DNA of 64,000 nt from DASRDR01 sp963812945 [NCBI: uncultured Candidatus Rokubacteria bacterium] (GTDB lineage Bacteria > Methylomirabilota > Methylomirabilia > Rokubacteriales): NCBI GenBank assembly GCA_963812945.1, contig CAWEXD010000010.1, forward strand, positions 496,001-560,000. Direction: 5' to 3'. Under the pieces are notes generated by a model. The model searched no databases, was not told the DNA's origin, and was given only the letters and a program-made list of their open reading frames with translations. Shown piece by piece: positions 26,610 to 35,415 of this stretch. The stretch's first letter is position 1; each line of letters begins with the position of its first letter. The translations under genes were made by a program, and so were the position numbers.

Positions 26610-26885
26610 TCAAGGTCTCGGCGTGGGTGACGCAAGAGGGGCGACGCCGGCAACTTCGGGTGTTCCCGGTCCTGGATAGGGGCTGGTCGGGTTGGCGAAG
26701 ATCGCGCGGTCAATCACCGCCAGACGCGCCGCCTCCCGCATCTCCATCCCGCGGCGGACGATGGCTTTCGCCCGCTCGAGAGAGATCGGCGCACGCAGGA
26801 ACGGCCCCAGCTCGGTCGCGTACCGGACCAGGCCGCGCGCGAGCGAGCGATAGGACGTGGCGCCCCGCGGCGCGCGCAGTCGCAA
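26610..26885 (-). pseudogene. N-terminal fragment of a phenylacetate-CoA ligase-like gene
   Basis: The fragment reads SLARGLVRYATELGPFLRAP and then ISLERAKAIVRRGMEMREAA and FANPTSPY. It resembles the N-terminal region of large PaaK/LuxE-like acyl-activating proteins, which normally continue for several hundred residues. After SPY the similarity ends and the frame soon stops. No AMP-binding motifs are present, so it is a remnant. Confidence 0.45.
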
Positions 26886-27281
26886 CCGTGGCCTCCTCGC
26901 CGGATACTGGCTGACGATACCCCAGTGTGAGAAGGGGCGCTAGCGAGAGGGGCCGGCCGGCGGACCGCCCGCTCGACGAAGGTCGACGAGCCGAAGCTCG
27001 CGGCCGGCGTCCGGCCCTGATCCGGGTCTGAGCGGGAAGGCCGCCGGGCGGGCGCCACGCCTCGCTCGGGCTGGAGGTGACAGCGGCTCCGGCTGCGCCG
27101 CGCCTACGGGCGCGACCGCTCGAGGGCCGGGGGCGTACCGAATGGGTCGCATCACGTAAGAGTACCAATCGCCATAGGGCGGCCTAACGCCGTGCTTCAG
27201 CCGCGGGCCGGGCGAAGCGAGCCCCGTCAGCTGGAAGCACTTGTTGGGCGGCGACGCTCGGTAGTGGCAGGCAAGCCCGGC
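26886..27281. other. Stretch without recognisable genes
   Basis: About 400 bases lie between the ligase fragment and the DUF1801 gene. Open frames here are GC-driven and have no ribosome-binding sites or protein-like sequence. I see nothing else in it. Confidence 0.4.
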
Positions 27282-27740
27282 TCAAGAGAGGTTCACCGCT
27301 CTCTTCACGAGAGCGGTGATCTTTGCCTCTTCGGTGGCGGTCAATTCCTTCAGTGCGAAGGAGGTCGGCCACATTGCGCCATCGTCGAGTTTCGCCGTGT
27401 CATTGAAACCGAACGTCGCGTATCTCGCTTTGAACTTCTGTGCACTTTGGAAGAAGCAGACGACCTTGTCGTCTTTGGCATACGCGGGCATCCCGTACCA
27501 GGTCTTGGGGGAGAGAGCCGGCGCGCTGGCTTTGATGATTGCATGGAGTCGCTGGGCCACGGAGCGATCCGGCTCTTGCATCTCCGCGATCTTTGCGAGC
27601 ACGGCGCTTTCCCCATCCTCCTTGTCGGCCTTCAGCTCGCGAATGCGCTCCTTCATCGCAGCTCGTTCCTCGGCTGTGAAGCCCTTGGACTTGCCAGCAG
27701 CGCGCTCGCTGGCCTTCTTAGTGCCCCTCTTTGGGCTCAT
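27282..27740 (-). CDS. DUF1801-domain protein (YdhG/iron-chaperone-like)
   Basis: ATG 27740 follows GAGGAGG. The 152-residue protein has a Lys-rich N-terminus and coiled segment ([20 protein letters not shown]). The DUF1801 fold follows, with [20 protein letters not shown] and [20 protein letters not shown]. The fold is related to frataxin-like and YdhG proteins whose biochemical role is unclear. Its Lys-rich composition and visibly lower GC than its neighbours suggest recent acquisition. It lies just outside the leftmost tRNA-Lys repeat. Confidence 0.85.
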   Translation of the reverse strand: MSPKRGTKKASERAAGKSKGFTAEERAAMKERIRELKADKEDGESAVLAKIAEMQEPDRSVAQRLHAIIKASAPALSPKTWYGMPAYAKDDKVVCFFQSAQKFKARYATFGFNDTAKLDDGAMWPTSFALKELTATEEAKITALVKRAVNLS

Positions 27741-27802
27741 AGAAACCTCCTCATACTGATCTGGGCTGGAAGCGCCGCCCTTCGCCCCACCGCCCGATCG
27801 AG

Positions 27803-27847
27803 TGGTGAGCCGTGAAGGAATCGCACCTTCAACCTACTGATCAAGAG
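27803..27847 (-). repeat. R1 repeat copy 5: 3' half of tRNA-Lys (degenerate)
   Basis: The sequence matches the 3' half of the intact tRNA-Lys at 42856-42931 from CCA through the anticodon loop, with mismatches in the T-loop and in the anticodon-loop region. The 5' half is absent. It is the leftmost and most diverged copy of the array, consistent with the oldest insertion. Confidence 0.8.
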
Positions 27848-28058
27848 TCCCCGCAGGGGTCCACGCATCGCCACTCACCAGCCCCCATCCGCCCGTCAGG
27901 TCGAGAACACATCTTGAGCGTTCCTTCTCGTACGTCGTCGTACATCCAGGTGAGTTGGAACCATCCTGGAACCAGAATCACGGCCTCGGGCCGGACGGGA
28001 AGCGCCAACGTCCTCCTGGGCCGTGCGCGAGTGGTCCTCACCCCTGTCCACGGTCCAG

Positions 28059-29222
28059 CTACTTGCGCTTGAAGGCGGGCATCACCTGCACCGAGAAGCG
28101 CTCGAGCTGCTCCAAGATCACGGCCTGGGGCGTGCCCACGGGCTGGCCGACGTTGACGACCTCGAGGCCCGGATACTTGTGCTGGAGCTCCATCAACCGC
28201 TCGGTGATCTCCTCAGGGGGGCCGATCAGCCACGTGCCGGCCTTGATCGCGTGACGCAAGGTGGGCAGGTTGGCCTGACGCCAGCGTTTCGGGTCCGCCA
28301 CCGCCTCGATCTGCTCGGGCGTGAGGCCGGGCACGAAGCCGAGGGGCGCGAACATCTTGATGTTCTCCTCGAAGAACGGCGTGGCCTCCTTGATGCCCTG
28401 CTCGACGCTGTCGGCGATATGGAACGAGAAGCCGATGCAGAGGCCCGCGCCCAGCGCCCCCTCTCGCCCCGCCCGGGCCCGCGCCTCGCGGAAGGCCTGG
28501 ACGACCTTCTCCTGCGCCCCACCCGGCGCCGCGCCCCCGCCGATGATCCCTCGGATGTCGTGTTTGGCCATGAAGTCCAGGGCCCGCGGGCTCGCGCTGA
28601 CCACCGGCTGCCAGCACTCGACGGGCAGCGTCTTCGGGCGCGGCACCAGCGTGATCTCCCGAAGCTCGTAGCCCCGGTAGGGCACCGGGGGCGGGATGGT
28701 GTAGTGCTTGCCCTGATGCGTGAAGGCGCGCTCGTTGAACGACTTGAAGATCAGCTCCACCTGCTCCTCGAACAGCTCGCGGTTGGCGTCCTGGTCGAGC
28801 ATGGGCGCCCCGAACGTCTCCACCTCGCGGGTGTGGTAGCCACGGCCGACACCGAACACGACCCGACCGTTGGTCAGCCAGTCGACGGTGGCGTAATCCT
28901 CGGCCAGCCGGAGCGGATGCCACATCGGTGCGATGTTGAAGCCACAGCCGATCTTGATGGTGCGGGTGATGTGGCAGAGGTGAAGGGCCAGCATCAAAAT
29001 GTTGGGGATGCACTCGTAGCCCTCCCGCTGGAAGTGGTGCTCGGCCAGCCAGAAGGTGTCATAGCCGGTCCGATCCATCAGTCGGGCGATGGCCTCGCTC
29101 TTGGGAAACACCGTGGTCAGGTCGTCGTCGGAGAGCCAGCGATCGTTAACGGGCGTTCCGTCAAACCCCTCGTTGTCCAGATCGACGTGTCCCGCGAATA
29201 GGCTTCCGAAACTGGTGATCAT
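28059..29222 (-). CDS. LLM-class flavin-dependent oxidoreductase
   Basis: The 387-residue protein is a luciferase-like monooxygenase TIM barrel. Motifs include DTFWLAEHHFQREGYECIPN near residue 55, GCGFNIAPMWHPLRLAEDYA and LTNGRVVFGVGRGYHTREVE. Members use reduced FMN or F420 to oxidise small organic substrates, and which cofactor applies here cannot be told. ATG 29222 has a GGGAGG site. It is the only gene of the module between R1 copies 5 and 4. Confidence 0.88.
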   Translation of the reverse strand: MITSFGSLFAGHVDLDNEGFDGTPVNDRWLSDDDLTTVFPKSEAIARLMDRTGYDTFWLAEHHFQREGYECIPNILMLALHLCHITRTIKIGCGFNIAPMWHPLRLAEDYATVDWLTNGRVVFGVGRGYHTREVETFGAPMLDQDANRELFEEQVELIFKSFNERAFTHQGKHYTIPPPVPYRGYELREITLVPRPKTLPVECWQPVVSASPRALDFMAKHDIRGIIGGGAAPGGAQEKVVQAFREARARAGREGALGAGLCIGFSFHIADSVEQGIKEATPFFEENIKMFAPLGFVPGLTPEQIEAVADPKRWRQANLPTLRHAIKAGTWLIGPPEEITERLMELQHKYPGLEVVNVGQPVGTPQAVILEQLERFSVQVMPAFKRK

Positions 29223-29320
29223 GCTCGAAGTCCTCCCTGAAGACCGCGGCTCCGGCTGAAGGAAATCATATCAATCAGCCTGAGGTGAAGCACGTGTGGT
29301 CTCGACAGGCCGTAAAGTAC

Positions 29321-29350
29321 AGGGGCGAGGGGTTCAACGCCCCGCGCCCC
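29321..29350 (-). repeat. GC-rich hairpin next to R1 copy 4
   Basis: GGGGCGAGGGG and CCCCGCGCCCC form an 11-base stem with one mismatch around a short loop, immediately left of the tRNA-derived repeat. Similar hairpins occupy the same position at the other copies. It could terminate transcription of the former tRNA or act as an arm of the recombination site. Confidence 0.55.
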
Positions 29351-29353
29351 GAA

Positions 29354-29398
29354 TGGTGAGCCGTGAAGGAATCGAACCTTCAACCTACTGATTAAGAG
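29354..29398 (-). repeat. R1 repeat copy 4: 3' half of tRNA-Lys (45 bp, exact)
   Basis: These 45 bases are identical to the 3' part of the intact tRNA-Lys gene, from the encoded CCA to the anticodon loop. The 5' half is replaced by unrelated sequence. The copy is a likely attachment-site scar. Confidence 0.9.
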
Positions 29399-29571
29399 TT
29401 CCAACCGGCCACGACGCACCGCACGCGATCCACAGCTATCAGCACGTCAGATCAGGAAAGGATCATGAGGCGACCTGCTCATGCTGGGGAACACCGGTCG
29501 TTCCGATTCCGGATTGGCGCGGGCGCGTCGAGCGACCGCAAACGAAGTGTGAGAGGCTCTCCAGCGTGTCA

Positions 29572-30330
29572 ATGGTCATCCTCAAGGTCGTCCTCGCACC
29601 GTGCCTGATTCTCCTGGCGAGTCTGGCCGGCCGGCGCTGGGGGCCCGGCGTCGGGGGCTGGGTGACGGGGCTTCCCCTCACCTCAGGGCCGGTGTCGCTC
29701 CTGCTCGCGCTCGAACACGGGCCCGACTTCGCGACACGGGCTGCGCTGGGCACGCTGTTCGGAGTGGTGTCCCACACGGCCTTCTGCGTCGCGTACAGCC
29801 GCGTCGCCGGCCCAGTCAACTGGCCGGCGAGCGTGGCGGCCGGCAGCGGCGCGTTCCTCGCATCCACCCTCGTGTTCAAGGACGTCACCGTGCCGGTCCC
29901 GGTCGCCTTCGTCTTCCTCTGCCTGGTCCTCGCAGCGGGGGTGGTGGCGATGCCTCGCCCGTCGCGGCGCGCGCGGACGAGTCGGTCACCGCGCGGTGAA
30001 CTCGGCCTCCGGATGGTCGTCGCCGCGACGATGGTCTTCGTCCTCACGACGGCAGCGAGCACGCTCGGGCCGGCGCTGAGCGGGATCCTCTCGCCATTCC
30101 CGATCTTCACAACCATCCTCACCGTATTTGCCCACCGGGCGGACGGCGCCCCGGGTGCGGCCGGCACGCTGAGGGGAGCGGTCATCGGCTCCTTCGCCTT
30201 CGCGATGTTCTTTCTGGTCGTCGGTGGGCTGCTTGGCCAGCTGGGAATCGCGTGGACATACCTGCTGGCGTCGCTCTCGGCGCTTGGCATCCATGGATTG
30301 GCACTCGTCCTCGTTCGCCGTCTCGCCTGA
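29572..30330 (+). CDS. Multi-span membrane protein of unknown function
   Basis: The 252-residue protein consists of about eight hydrophobic helices with few polar loops. The opening RRWGPGVGGWVTGLPLTSGP is notable for Gly/Pro turns between helices, and a second half (ATMVFVLTTAASTLGPALSG) resembles the first, suggesting an internal duplication as in small transporters. I recognise no characterised family. A GTG at 29566 is an alternative start. It begins about 170 bases right of R1 copy 4. Confidence 0.6.
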   Translation: MVILKVVLAPCLILLASLAGRRWGPGVGGWVTGLPLTSGPVSLLLALEHGPDFATRAALGTLFGVVSHTAFCVAYSRVAGPVNWPASVAAGSGAFLASTLVFKDVTVPVPVAFVFLCLVLAAGVVAMPRPSRRARTSRSPRGELGLRMVVAATMVFVLTTAASTLGPALSGILSPFPIFTTILTVFAHRADGAPGAAGTLRGAVIGSFAFAMFFLVVGGLLGQLGIAWTYLLASLSALGIHGLALVLVRRLA

Positions 30331-30826
30331 GAGCGTGCGGCGTCCCGGCCCGGGTCTTGGGTCGGTCGATCCAAACCCCCGCGGGACGCGGCTGGGCTCG
30401 TCGCTAGCTCGGGGGACGAGTCGCAATCTCTCGCCGGAAAACGAATCGGCCGCGTGATGGATGTTCGCCTGCGTGCGGTGGAGTTCGGTGGAGTTTGGCA
30501 CCGGTGCGTCACCGAGCCCCATGGGACGCCGTTGTCCCCGTCTGTCCGCTGCCTGTTCGCCGGCTCGAGGGAGCCTCCGGGGCCCCTGCGCCGATCCCGG
30601 GGGCGCCATTGCCGGGCCGCTCCGCCGCGTCCTAGACTGCGGCCACCGAGCGCTCGAGGCCGGTGGCGGGAGACAAGAAACATGCTTTGGAGCGCCTACG
30701 TTCTGGACCCGGAAGCGAGGGGCCCGCGTCGAACCCCCGGAACGACACCACGACGCACCTCCTGACGGGGATGCGCCCCGCTACCACAGCCAGGCCGGGA
30801 CAAGCGCGCGAGGCGGTCGTCCCCTC
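30331..30826. other. Intergenic stretch with an R2 copy
   Basis: No gene is evident in these about 495 bases. The only recognisable element is the partial R2 repeat at 30455-30520. The rest is GC-rich with overlapping open frames of no recognisable character. Confidence 0.4.
30455..30520. repeat. R2 repeat, partial copy
   Basis: This 66-base segment contains GGAGTTTGGCACCGGTGCGT and is nearly identical to 33233-33299, differing mainly in the middle. Its left part, present in the other R2 copies, is missing. It lies inside a module rather than beside a tRNA fragment. Confidence 0.8.
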
Positions 30827-31798
30827 TCACTCCGTCCGCAGCGCCCGTACGCTGTACGTCGACACCGGCCGCGCGAACCCCTTCAGCGTCAGGTCCCCCA
30901 CCGGCTCGGCGTCCACGAGATCCTCCACGAGCCCCAGCAGGCGCCGCGAGACGAGGATCTGTCCCGGCCCCGCCTCGCCGCACAGCCGCGCCGCGAGATT
31001 CGTCACGGTGCCGATCGCCCCGTAGTCCCACCGCCCCTCGAAGCCGATCGCCCCAATCGTGGCATAGCCGTGGGCGATCCCCACCCCGAAGTCGAGCGCG
31101 AAGCCCCGCTTGCGCCAGACCGCCACCAGGCCCACCACGCGCTCGCGCATCTCGATGGCCATGCGCATCGCGCGCTCGTGGGGATTGGGGACCGGCAGGG
31201 GGTCGTTGAAGAAGATCATCATGCCGTCGCCGGTGAAGCGCTCGAGCGTGCCCTCGTGGGCCAGGATGATCTCGCCCATGGCCGCGTGGTACTCGCGCAG
31301 CACGCCCATGACCTCCTCGGGCTCGGCGGTCTCGGCGAAGGCGGTGAAGCCGCGCAGGTCAAGGAACACCACCGTGACCTCGCGCCGGTGGCTCTTGAGC
31401 GGATCCTCGGCGTCGCCGGCCAGAATGAGCTCGGAGAGCTGGGGCGAGAAAAAGCGCTTGAGCCGGCCCAGCCGCTCGAGCTGGGTCACTTGGTCCGCCA
31501 CCCGCTGTTCGAGCGTGCGGTTCAGCTCGGCCAGCTCGTCCCGGGTGGTCTGGAGCTCGCGAGTGCGCTCGACGACGCGCTGCTCGGTCTCGGCGAGCGC
31601 CTTCCGGAGGTCGTCGGTCGTCCGGGAAAGGAGGCGAAACTGGACCTCCATCTCCTTCCGCGTCCGGTCGGCGCTGAAGGCGGTCCGCTTGCTGGAGCGT
31701 TCGATCCGGCTCAAGAGGTCGAGGGCTTGCTGCCGCGCGGCCGGGTCGACGACGAGTTGCTCGATGGCGGCCCTCAGATGGGCAACGTCCTCCACCAC
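30827..31798 (-). CDS. Class III adenylate/guanylate cyclase with coiled coil
   Basis: The 323-residue protein has a long coiled coil (about residues 45-115), then a class III cyclase domain. The first metal Asp lies in VVFLDLRGFTAFAE, the second in FTGDGMMIFFNDP, and GFEGRWDYGAIGTVTNLAAR holds the transition-state Asn/Arg region. It probably makes cAMP, but purine specificity cannot be fixed by eye. It lacks membrane segments. GTG 31798 is three bases after the FIST-domain gene stop, so the FIST protein may sense a signal that controls this enzyme. Confidence 0.85.
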   Translation of the reverse strand: MVEDVAHLRAAIEQLVVDPAARQQALDLLSRIERSSKRTAFSADRTRKEMEVQFRLLSRTTDDLRKALAETEQRVVERTRELQTTRDELAELNRTLEQRVADQVTQLERLGRLKRFFSPQLSELILAGDAEDPLKSHRREVTVVFLDLRGFTAFAETAEPEEVMGVLREYHAAMGEIILAHEGTLERFTGDGMMIFFNDPLPVPNPHERAMRMAIEMRERVVGLVAVWRKRGFALDFGVGIAHGYATIGAIGFEGRWDYGAIGTVTNLAARLCGEAGPGQILVSRRLLGLVEDLVDAEPVGDLTLKGFARPVSTYSVRALRTE

Positions 31799-31801
31799 CG
31801 C

Positions 31802-32926
31802 TCAGTTCTCTTTCAGGGCCACCAGCACGCACGTCTCGTTGTGGAACTCGGTGGCACCCGCAGCGTTCCTGCCGAACTCGCCGTAGGTGTAGAACCCGAC
31901 CATTGGCACATTCCACAGCCGCTGCATCGGGCCCACCTCGTCCTCGGCCAGGGGGCCGAGGGCCATATGCCGCGCCTTGCAGGAGAAGAGCATGAGAGCG
32001 TCGGCGTCGGGAACGCGGCGGTGGAGCGTCCTGACTTCACTCAAGGCCTGATCCGTGATAGCGGCGCCGGGCGAGCACGAGAAGCGCACCTTCGCGCCTT
32101 CGGGTACCGTCCCCGCAAACACGAGCGATCGCGTCTCCGGGAGAGCGATCAGGGCGGCGCGCAACACAGAGTAACCATCACGTTGGATCTGCAGTGGGTA
32201 CTCCGCGATGATCAGGTCGGTGTCGCTGGTGAGACCCAGATAGTCCTTGTACACGTCGAGGGCCGGGACGCCGTCGATGGTGTGCACGACGTTGCCTTCG
32301 GCCTTGGTCACGGTCTTCTCGGCGCCGACGGCCACCCACCCGCTGCTCGCGACGCCGTCCAGCGTCACGCGGTCTCCGTCGAAGGCCAGGACGAGAATGC
32401 CCTCGCTGCTCAGCTTGCGGCCGGTGAACACGTAGGTCCGCGTCAACTTCCAGTCGTCCCCGGCGAATCCTCCGAAGATCGGCGCGTCGGGACCGGCCTC
32501 GCTCTGAAGTCCGCGAACAATCCCCTCGCCGTCGATCGTCAGGCCCGCGGCCAGGACCACCATCGGTCCTCGGTCGAAGGTCGCCCTCGCCCAGCGCCCG
32601 GCCGCCACGCCCAGGTCGTGAGAGGTGCGTCCGTCCTGCTCGACCAAGCGGATGCCGTAGGCGGAGCGGTCAAGATCGAGCAGGAGCGCAACGATGCAGC
32701 CTTCTCGGATCGGCTCGCTCGTGGCGCCCACGACGATCTCGCCCGACGAGCTGGCGCCGAACACGTCGATGCCGGCGTCCCGGAAGACCCGCGCGACATC
32801 GGTCAGCTCGTGGGCGACCGACGCGAAGACTATTGCGAGAGTAGGCGAGAATCCGCCGGCTCTCAGCGCCTGGAGCTGGCCCTCGATCGCGGCGACGCTG
32901 TCAGCGGCTAGCGGTTGAGCCTTCAT
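31802..32926 (-). CDS. FIST-domain (FIST_N/FIST_C) sensor protein
   Basis: The 374-residue soluble protein shows a FIST_N domain (residues about 30-200; VFGASSSGEIVVGATSEPI and PIFGGFAGDDWKLTRTYVFT). A FIST_C domain follows, ending near GPMQRLWNVPMVGFYTYGEF and HNETCVLVAL. FIST domains are predicted to bind amino-acid-like ligands and usually lie beside signalling outputs. Here the downstream gene is a class III cyclase, 3 bases away, making a two-gene sensory operon. Confidence 0.88.
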   Translation of the reverse strand: MKAQPLAADSVAAIEGQLQALRAGGFSPTLAIVFASVAHELTDVARVFRDAGIDVFGASSSGEIVVGATSEPIREGCIVALLLDLDRSAYGIRLVEQDGRTSHDLGVAAGRWARATFDRGPMVVLAAGLTIDGEGIVRGLQSEAGPDAPIFGGFAGDDWKLTRTYVFTGRKLSSEGILVLAFDGDRVTLDGVASSGWVAVGAEKTVTKAEGNVVHTIDGVPALDVYKDYLGLTSDTDLIIAEYPLQIQRDGYSVLRAALIALPETRSLVFAGTVPEGAKVRFSCSPGAAITDQALSEVRTLHRRVPDADALMLFSCKARHMALGPLAEDEVGPMQRLWNVPMVGFYTYGEFGRNAAGATEFHNETCVLVALKEN

Positions 32927-33088
32927 GCCGTCCCCCGGCCTCCGGCGAGGCCTGCGCTTCTCACGCCTGGTGGCTGACCATCATAGCGCAAGGCCGTCGC
33001 CATGGGCTGACAGGCCTCATGATCCCGCAGACTCGCTGAAACAGCCGTCGGACGCGGTCGTCGGGTTGCACTGATGCGGCAGAAACAC

Positions 33089-33116
33089 GAATCGGGGGGC
33101 GGCGGCGCCCCCCGAT
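33089..33116 (-). repeat. GC-rich hairpin next to R1 copy 3
   Basis: A near-perfect inverted repeat, ATCGGGGGGCG with CGCCCCCCGAT, sits four bases left of the tRNA-derived repeat. GCAGAAACACG just outside it matches the flank of the intact tRNA copy. Confidence 0.6.
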
Positions 33117-33120
33117 CGAG

Positions 33121-33162
33121 TGGTGAGCCGTGAAGGAATCGAACCTTCAACCTACTGATTAA
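33121..33162 (-). repeat. R1 repeat copy 3: 3' half of tRNA-Lys
   Basis: The copy is identical to the tRNA-Lys 3' half for 42 bases and then diverges at the anticodon loop, where R2 begins directly. Confidence 0.9.
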
Positions 33163-33299
33163 TAGGTGGTTCCGGGACCAAATTCCTACGCACTCAGGAG
33201 AGCTAAGACGACGAATCTTCTGCGCGGCAGCCTGATGGATGTTCGCCGGCGTGTGGTGGAGTTCGGTGGAGTTTGGCACCGGTGCGTCACCGAGCCCCC
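33163..33299. repeat. R2 repeat, full copy
   Basis: The about 137-base segment begins directly at the end of R1 copy 3 and includes CACTCAGGAGAGCTAAGACG, CTTCTGCGCGGCAGCCTGAT and GGAGTTTGGCACCGGTGCGT. It matches 38579-38708 and 35033-35154 along most of its length. With R1 and the hairpin it forms one composite repeat unit. Confidence 0.85.
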
Positions 33300-33363
33300 A
33301 CGAGCGGCTTACGCGGCCGTGGCTCCCAGGCAGTACCATGGCGGCGATCCCGGAGGTGGAGTC

Positions 33364-34212
33364 ATGGCGATGGATCGGCCGACGTCGAGCGAGGCGGGTG
33401 GCGCGTGGGCGTCCGGCGCCGTGGCAAGCGGTTGGCTGCGGGGAGCGGCGGCCCGTGGCCAGGCTCTGGGCCCCGTGACCGAGCTGATGCTCGATGTGGC
33501 CGGCGTGACGGTCGGCAGCCGCGTACTCGACCTGGGAGCAGGTACGGGCGACCAGACGCTGCTGGCGGCACAGCGCGTCGCGCCGGGCGGCGCGGTGCTG
33601 GCGACCGACATCTCCGCGTCCATGCTTGGCCTCATCCGCGAGGTGGCGCGCGCGGCCGGCCTCCTCAACGTCGAGACGCGAGTGATGGATGCTCAGCGCC
33701 TGGAGCTCCCGTCTGGCTCGTTCGACGCGGCGATTGCCCGCTTCAGCCTGCAGTTCGTCCCGGATGTCCAGCGGGCCTTGACCGAAGTCCGGCGTGTGCT
33801 CAGGCCCGGCGGCCGGTTCGCGGCGGTGGTCTTCTCCGCCATCGAGAGGAATCCGTATCGCGCCGGTCCGCAGGCCATCGCCAGTCGGCTGGCGGGACGG
33901 CCATTCCCCGAGCCGGGGCCCGGACAGTGGGCGCTCAACGAGCCTTCAACGCTGGCCGACGCGTTTCAGCGAGCCGGCTTTCGAGAGGTGGAGGCTCGGC
34001 CGGTGCCCTTCGTGTACCGCTTCCCCTCGCTGGCGGACGCCCTGCGCAACCTGGAGGAAGCACAGCCCCTACTGGCAAAGCTGCTGGATGAGCTGGGCGA
34101 CGCCGACCGGGCCGCCGCCTGGGCCGAGATCGAAAGGTCGCTCCGGCGATTCGTGGGAGAAGACGGGTTCGCAGGGCCGAGCGAAGCCCTGATCGCCGGC
34201 GGCGTGGCCTGA
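33364..34212 (+). CDS. SAM-dependent methyltransferase (UbiE/type 11)
   Basis: The 282-residue protein contains SRVLDLGAGTGDQTLLAAQR (motif I, near residue 57), then AVLATDISASMLGLIREVAR and LPSGSFDAAIARFSLQFVPD, standard features of Methyltransf_11/UbiE-like enzymes. The substrate is unknown. ATG 33364 has a GGAGG site. It is transcribed away from the tRNA scar at 33121 and lies in the module bounded by R1 copies 3 and 2. Confidence 0.88.
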   Translation: MAMDRPTSSEAGGAWASGAVASGWLRGAAARGQALGPVTELMLDVAGVTVGSRVLDLGAGTGDQTLLAAQRVAPGGAVLATDISASMLGLIREVARAAGLLNVETRVMDAQRLELPSGSFDAAIARFSLQFVPDVQRALTEVRRVLRPGGRFAAVVFSAIERNPYRAGPQAIASRLAGRPFPEPGPGQWALNEPSTLADAFQRAGFREVEARPVPFVYRFPSLADALRNLEEAQPLLAKLLDELGDADRAAAWAEIERSLRRFVGEDGFAGPSEALIAGGVA

Positions 34213-34333
34213 CAGGCCGCGCCCGCCCGCGACGCGGTCGTCTGCCAGGAGGCGCACGAGGCTGCGCGCGAGCGCGCCGTCCCGGCGAGGGTCGTCGAGG
34301 CCGGGTGGTGACCGGCCGGCTCAGTGCTTGCCG

Positions 34334-34660
34334 CTACTGCGCCGCGCCTTGGAGCAGGATCCGCTTCCCGGCCGGGAGTCCCAGATGCGTCGGCGGCCCG
34401 GCTGGCACGATCCGTCCCGGCGGGTGGCCCAGCACGAGTACGCGCATGCCGCCGCGCTGGGCAACGTGGACGACCTGGGCCTGGGAGGCGCGCCCGAGGG
34501 TGGCGAGGCCGTACGCGCGGGGCGCGAAGCCGAACACGACGTAGAAGGGCTGGGCGTGGAGCCGCCCGTCGGTGTCCAGCACGGTTCCCGTGCGCAGGCG
34601 CGGATCGTCGCCCTGAACAAGTTTTCGCTTGAAGAGATCGATGAGCTTCTGAAACGGCAC
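34334..34660 (-). CDS. Hypothetical protein (108 aa)
   Basis: From GTG 34660 the frame gives FQKLIDLFKRKLVQGDDPRL, then LHAQPFYVVFGFAPRAYGLA and ends GKRILLQGAAQ. The composition looks protein-like, with an amphipathic N-terminal helix, but no family is recognised. No strong ribosome-binding site is seen. The frame stays open upstream, so the start is uncertain. It lies between the methyltransferase and the BNR-repeat fragment. Confidence 0.4.
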   Translation of the reverse strand: MPFQKLIDLFKRKLVQGDDPRLRTGTVLDTDGRLHAQPFYVVFGFAPRAYGLATLGRASQAQVVHVAQRGGMRVLVLGHPPGRIVPAGPPTHLGLPAGKRILLQGAAQ

Positions 34661-34786
34661 GGGGGTGAACGCCAGCGCGGGTCTGGGCAAGCCTGCGGCG
34701 AGGGTCGTCGCCCGGCTGGCGGCCGGGCTCGGGCTCCTGCCACAGTTGGCGCGATCCGGAGATCCAGCCCAGGAGAGGACACGCCC

Positions 34787-35029
34787 ATGACCAGCTCGCA
34801 CGTCTACGTCGGTGCCGCGGCGATCGGTTCCAAGGCGGTCGGCGGCGTTTTCCGTCAGGCGACGGGTGACGACCGCTGGCAGCAGATGACCAAGGGATTG
34901 CCCGAGGTGACCCACGTCCAGGCGATCACCGTGCACCCCGCGAACCAGGACGTGGTCTACCTCGGCACCCGCAGCGGCCCGTACCGCAGCACGGACCGCG
35001 GCGAGCGCTGAGAGCGGCTGGACTTCCCC
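34787..35029 (+). pseudogene. Truncated VPS10/BNR-repeat (exo-sialidase-like) gene
   Basis: ATG 34787 with AGGAGAGG upstream opens a beta-propeller type protein (SSHVYVGAAAIGSKAVGGVF, then VHPANQDVVYLGTRSGPYRS). At codon 75 a TGA appears where a Trp codon is expected (STDRGER-stop-ERLDFPQDPN). The similarity continues past it for about ten residues, up to about 35030, where the R2 repeat begins. The normal protein has several more repeats, so both a nonsense change and a 3' truncation have occurred. Confidence 0.65.
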
Positions 35030-35032
35030 CAG

Positions 35033-35154
35033 GACCCGAACTCCTACGCACGCAGGAGAGCTAAGGCCACGAATCTTCTGCGCGGCAGCCTGATGGATGT
35101 TCGCCTGCGTGCGCTGCAGTTCGGTGGAGGTTGGCACTGGCCTGTCACCGAGAT
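35033..35154. repeat. R2 repeat without adjacent tRNA fragment
   Basis: The segment shares CGAACTCCTACGCACGCAGG, CTTCTGCGCGGCAGCCTGAT and the GGAGTTTGGCA-like core with the copies at 33163 and 38579. The R1 part is missing and the left edge abuts the truncated BNR gene. Confidence 0.85.
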
Positions 35155-35415
35155 TCTGCTGCGCGCTGTGCCGGCCCGCGCCGGATCCGGGGCGCGGTGA
35201 CCGAGCCCCACGCCGTGCGGCGCCTGCTCGGCTCGCTCGGGCTGGCGGCCCAGCCGCCGCCGCACCGTTCCGTCACCGCCCCGTGACCCGCCATCGATCC
35301 CAGCGTCCACCCCAGCCGCCGCCGTCCCAGTCCGCCCGCCGACCCGTGAGAGCCGGCTCTCACCAACGTGAGCTTGTCCTCGATCAGGTGGAAGGGGCTG
35401 ATCTTCATGGACGCC

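Noticed and set aside
30461-32911. An 816-codon plus-strand open frame opposite the FIST and cyclase genes.
   Set aside because: The translation is His/Arg/Gln-rich shadow sequence, while the minus strand holds two well-matched proteins.
32923-33339. An open frame ending [17 protein letters not shown], repeated near other R1 copies.
   Set aside because: This is the translation of the tRNA-Lys sequence itself and recurs wherever R1 occurs. It is not a protein family.
35009-35011. The TGA in the BNR-repeat gene as a selenocysteine codon.
   Set aside because: No selenocysteine element is visible, the family has Trp there, and the gene is also cut short. A nonsense mutation is simpler.
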